A DNA stretch of 64,000 nt from CAZADA01 sp964568975. GTDB lineage: Bacteria > Pseudomonadota > Alphaproteobacteria > Caulobacterales > Maricaulaceae. The position numbers and the translations under genes were made by a program. Within the stretch, counting starts at the first letter, position 1. The number at the start of each line of letters is the position of its first letter. The notes below the pieces were generated by a model. The model had not been told where the DNA came from, did not search any database, and saw only the letters and a list, made by a program, of their open reading frames with translations. The stretch is from positions 1-64,000 of the forward strand of contig CAZMSO010000005.1 of assembly GCA_964568975.1 (NCBI GenBank). The letters run 5' to 3'. Below, one piece after another: positions 62,103 through 64,000 of this stretch.

Positions 62103-63226
62103 TCAGTCGCCTGCCCCCAGCTCGAACGGCGGGCTAAGCGTGGGCGGCGGACCGAGGGCGTCTAAGAAGGCCCGCGCGCGCGCCGCCGCCGCATCCGTGA
62201 CGCTGGCGTCAAGCGCGTCCTGGAACACGTCGCGGGCGTCCTCGCGCCGCCCCCGCGCAAGCAGCGCGAGACCGAGGCCGAGCTGAGCGTCAAGATTGTC
62301 CGGCTGGAAGGTGAGCAGCCGCGCAAACACCTCCTCGGCGTCGGCCGGCCGGTCAGCGCGGACTAAACAGGCGCCATGAACGGCCAACCGCTCCAGGTCC
62401 CAGGGATCGGCGGCGACGGCGGCGCGCGCGTCCTGGCAGGCGGTCGTGGTGAGCCCATCAACTAAGCGGCCCGCTAACGCGGCAGTGTCCGGCGCCGCGC
62501 CGCCCGTTGGACGCGATGGGGGCTGCGCCGCTGAAGCCGGCGCCGCGCGCGCCGAGGCGCGCTCCGACACGGGCGAGGCCGACAGGGGCGAGGCCGACAC
62601 AGGCGNNNNNNNNNNNNNNNNNNNNNNNNNNNNNNNNNNNNNNNNNNNNNNNNNNNNNNNNNNNNNNNNNNNNNNNNNNNNNNNNNNNNNNNNNNNNNNN
62701 NNNNNGGCGAGGCCGACACAGGCGGCTCCGACGCCGCCGGAGCCGGTCGCGCGCGCTGCCCCGCTTGCGGCGCGCCGATAGCGGAGGAGCCGGCGTAAAG
62801 GCGCGACGCACCGCGCACGGTCCCCGCCACAGCCTCCGCCAGGGTGATGTCGACAATCACAGCGTCGCCGCGGATAAACGCTTGCGCCGCCAAAACCGGC
62901 GCGCGCGTCGCCACCGTCACCGCCGCGCCGTCCGGCGCGGGCGTCACCGTGAGGTCGCTTGCGGGTCCGCCGGGGACAAGCCGCCACACCGCCGCCGACG
63001 CTTGCGCGCCTTGGACCTGGATGCGCACGCCGCTCGGATCCGGCGCAGCTTGGGCGCTTTGGGGCGGCGCGGCGAAATGGATCGCCAGTTGTGCGCGCGC
63101 ACCGTCAGCGCCGACAGTCACGTCGCGCAACTGCGCGCGCGCGGGGACCGCGATCGCGACCAGCGCCGCGAGGGCGAGGCCGGCTGACGCCCGGTGCGCG
63201 CAATGGAAGAGGGCGAGGCAGTCCAT
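62103..63226 (-). CDS. Exported AMIN-like/TPR protein, interrupted by a gap
   Basis: Two reading frames on either side of the 100-N gap (62606-62705) belong to one gene. The N-terminal part has a signal peptide (GLALAALVAIAVPARAQ) and an AMIN-like domain, LRDVTVGADGARAQLAIHFA to AQAFIRGDAVIVDITLAEAV. It runs into a Pro-Val-Ser-Ala-Ser repeat linker. The other side continues the same repeat and then a TPR region (RPADAEEVFARLLTFQPDNL, DAQLGLGLALLARGRREDAR). The frame change arises because 100 is not a multiple of three. ATG 63226 is likely the start. The domain pair suggests an envelope-binding protein. Confidence 0.7.
62576..62731 (-). repeat. 15-bp coding tandem repeat (PVSAS) interrupted by an assembly gap
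   Basis: Copies of the 15-bp unit GGCGAGGCCGACACA lie on both sides of the N run at 62606-62705. They encode PVSAS-PLSAS-PVS on one side and PPVSAS on the other, in frame with the two halves of the gene. The number of copies is unknown. Confidence 0.85.
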
Positions 63227-63298
63227 CCACTGGCCCTGCGCCAAACGCTGTTAAGGCCGCGTCAAATCTCTCAGGCAAAGGCGAGACACCCGCGCGCG
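63194..63298 (+). ncRNA. Glycine-riboswitch-like aptamer in the thiolase leader
   Basis: AAATCTCTCAGGCAAAGG (63264-63281) followed by CGAGAC closely matches the 3' core of gcvT-type glycine aptamers (AA-CTCTCAGGCAAAA-GGACAGA). GGAAGAG (63204-63210) provides the AGAG that pairs with CTCT. A flanking helix TGCGCGC (63194-63200) with GCGCGCG (63292-63298) can close the structure. The central CCGAAGG core is only partly kept (GCGCCAAACGC). The 5' half overlaps the first codons of the divergent AMIN/TPR gene. The thiolase starts 155 bp downstream. It could be a degenerate or real single aptamer. Confidence 0.45.
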
Positions 63299-63452
63299 AC
63301 ACATCCAAATGGCCGGTGGGCGCGGCGCACAAAGCCGGTTATGAGTCACACTGCGCCGATGCACGGCGCGTCGATCCGCCCGCCGCCACAGCAGCCGTCC
63401 CCGCAGCCGCCGCTTCGCAGAGCAGCCGCCGCTTCACAGAAGAGGATCCGCC

Positions 63453-64000
63453 ATGCGCGACGCCGTCATTGTGTCTTACGCCCGCACGGGCTTAGCGAAG
63501 TCCATCCGCGGCAGCTTCAACATCACCCACGGCGCGACGATGGCCGGCCACGCCATCCGCCACGCCGTCGCGCGCGCGGGCGTCGAGCCGGAGGCCGTTG
63601 AGGATGTGATCTTGGGCTGCGGCTATCCGGAGGGCGCGACGGGCCACAATCTCGCGCGCAACGCCGCGATTAAGGCGGGCCTGCCGGTGACCACCGCCGG
63701 CGCGACCCTCACCCGCTATTGCGCCAGCGGCCTCAACGCCGTCGCAAACGCGGCCTATCAGGTGCTTAACGGCGCGCCGATCGTCGTCGCGGGGGGCGTG
63801 GAGTCGATCTCTCTGGTCGAGCGCGGCGTCAAAGAAGACGGTCAGCCCGCTCTCAACATGCACCATTTCGTGGAGCCGGAGCTGTTTGCGAGTCACGCCG
63901 CGCTCTGGATGACGATGATTGAGACCGCTGAAGTCGTCGCGGCTCGCTATGGCGTCACGCGCGAGGCCCAGGACGCCTACGCGCTCCAATCCCAACAGCG
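63453..64000 (+). CDS. Acetyl-CoA acetyltransferase (thiolase), cut by the window edge
   Basis: At least 182 residues of a thiolase are present. MRDAVIVSYARTGLAKSIRG is followed by VEDVILGCGYPEGATGHNLA and the nucleophile loop LTRYCASGLNAVANAAYQVL with the acyl-accepting Cys90, then VVAGGVESISLV and WMTMIETAEVVAARYGVTRE. The C-terminal catalytic His and second Cys lie beyond the window. It would act in beta-oxidation or acetoacetyl-CoA formation. ATG 63453 follows AGAGGA. Its leader holds the riboswitch-like element. Confidence 0.93.
   Translation, partial: MRDAVIVSYARTGLAKSIRGSFNITHGATMAGHAIRHAVARAGVEPEAVEDVILGCGYPEGATGHNLARNAAIKAGLPVTTAGATLTRYCASGLNAVANAAYQVLNGAPIVVAGGVESISLVERGVKEDGQPALNMHHFVEPELFASHAALWMTMIETAEVVAARYGVTREAQDAYALQSQQ

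Noticed and set aside
62474..62987. Two separate genes or a frameshifted pseudogene on either side of the gap at 62606
   Set aside because: The repeat encoded on both sides is the same and in frame with each half; 100 N simply shifts the frame by one.

Overview
The window is GC-rich DNA (about two thirds G+C by eye) from an alphaproteobacterium, most likely of the Maricaulales/Hyphomonadales/Caulobacterales type. The evidence is a Rhodobacter-type gene transfer agent (GTA) head cluster, a MucR zinc-finger regulator, DUF1491, DUF2336, DUF3667, DUF6456 and SapC proteins, a TonB-dependent receptor and a TtpC-type TonB2 energising operon. It is a draft assembly: four runs of exactly 100 N (36180, 59142, 61315, 62606) are fixed-length scaffold gaps, and at least two of them lie inside short tandem repeats.

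Layout. 1-6658 (minus): GTA structural genes g1 to g8 (small terminase-like protein, TerL, portal, small membrane protein, prohead protease, capsid, connectors, tail terminator), cut by the left edge. 6976-9593: TonB-dependent receptor and YcgN-like Cys-cluster protein. 9685-12859 (plus): class A PBP and a DUF2336 protein. 12875-16668 (minus): MscS channel, prfC and two small conserved genes. 16742-21199: two exported proteins of unknown function around a DivJ/PleC-like histidine kinase, then sufE. 21223-22927 (minus): DUF6456 protein, a free-standing DnaA domain-IV protein and MucR. 23163-31524 (minus): a ten-gene, almost fully overlapping Mrp-type antiporter operon (E-F-G-A'-B-C-D-A''-small protein-D') with a split MrpA, three NuoL/M/N-like subunits and a His-rich insertion in MrpC. 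31657-36041: DoxX protein, MFS transporter, oligopeptidase B.

36315-42930 (minus): DUF3450 - TtpC-like ExbB - ExbB - ExbD - ExbD - TonB - TPR protein, a second-type TonB system that probably energises outer-membrane receptors such as the one at 6976. 43300-43586: divergent tRNA-Gln(TTG) and tRNA-Pro(CGG), both with encoded CCA. 43652-50546 (minus): DUF3667 protein and oppB-oppC with two substrate-binding lipoproteins but no ATPases. 50686-54843: DUF442-like phosphatase, ATP-grasp protein, MBL hydrolase, pgi. 55245-59047 (minus): redoxin, DsbD, SapC. 59291-62040: Zur-like regulator, thioesterase, small unknown protein, DM13 protein. 62103-64000: an AMIN/TPR protein broken by a gap and, divergently, a thiolase gene cut by the right edge whose leader carries a glycine-riboswitch-like RNA.

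Most of the window is ordinary housekeeping and envelope biology. The parts that most deserve a second look are the three-pump Mrp operon with the His-rich MrpC, the glycine-aptamer-like leader of the thiolase, the DnaA-box-like cluster in front of the DnaA domain-IV gene, and a CtrA-like box in the GTA leader.
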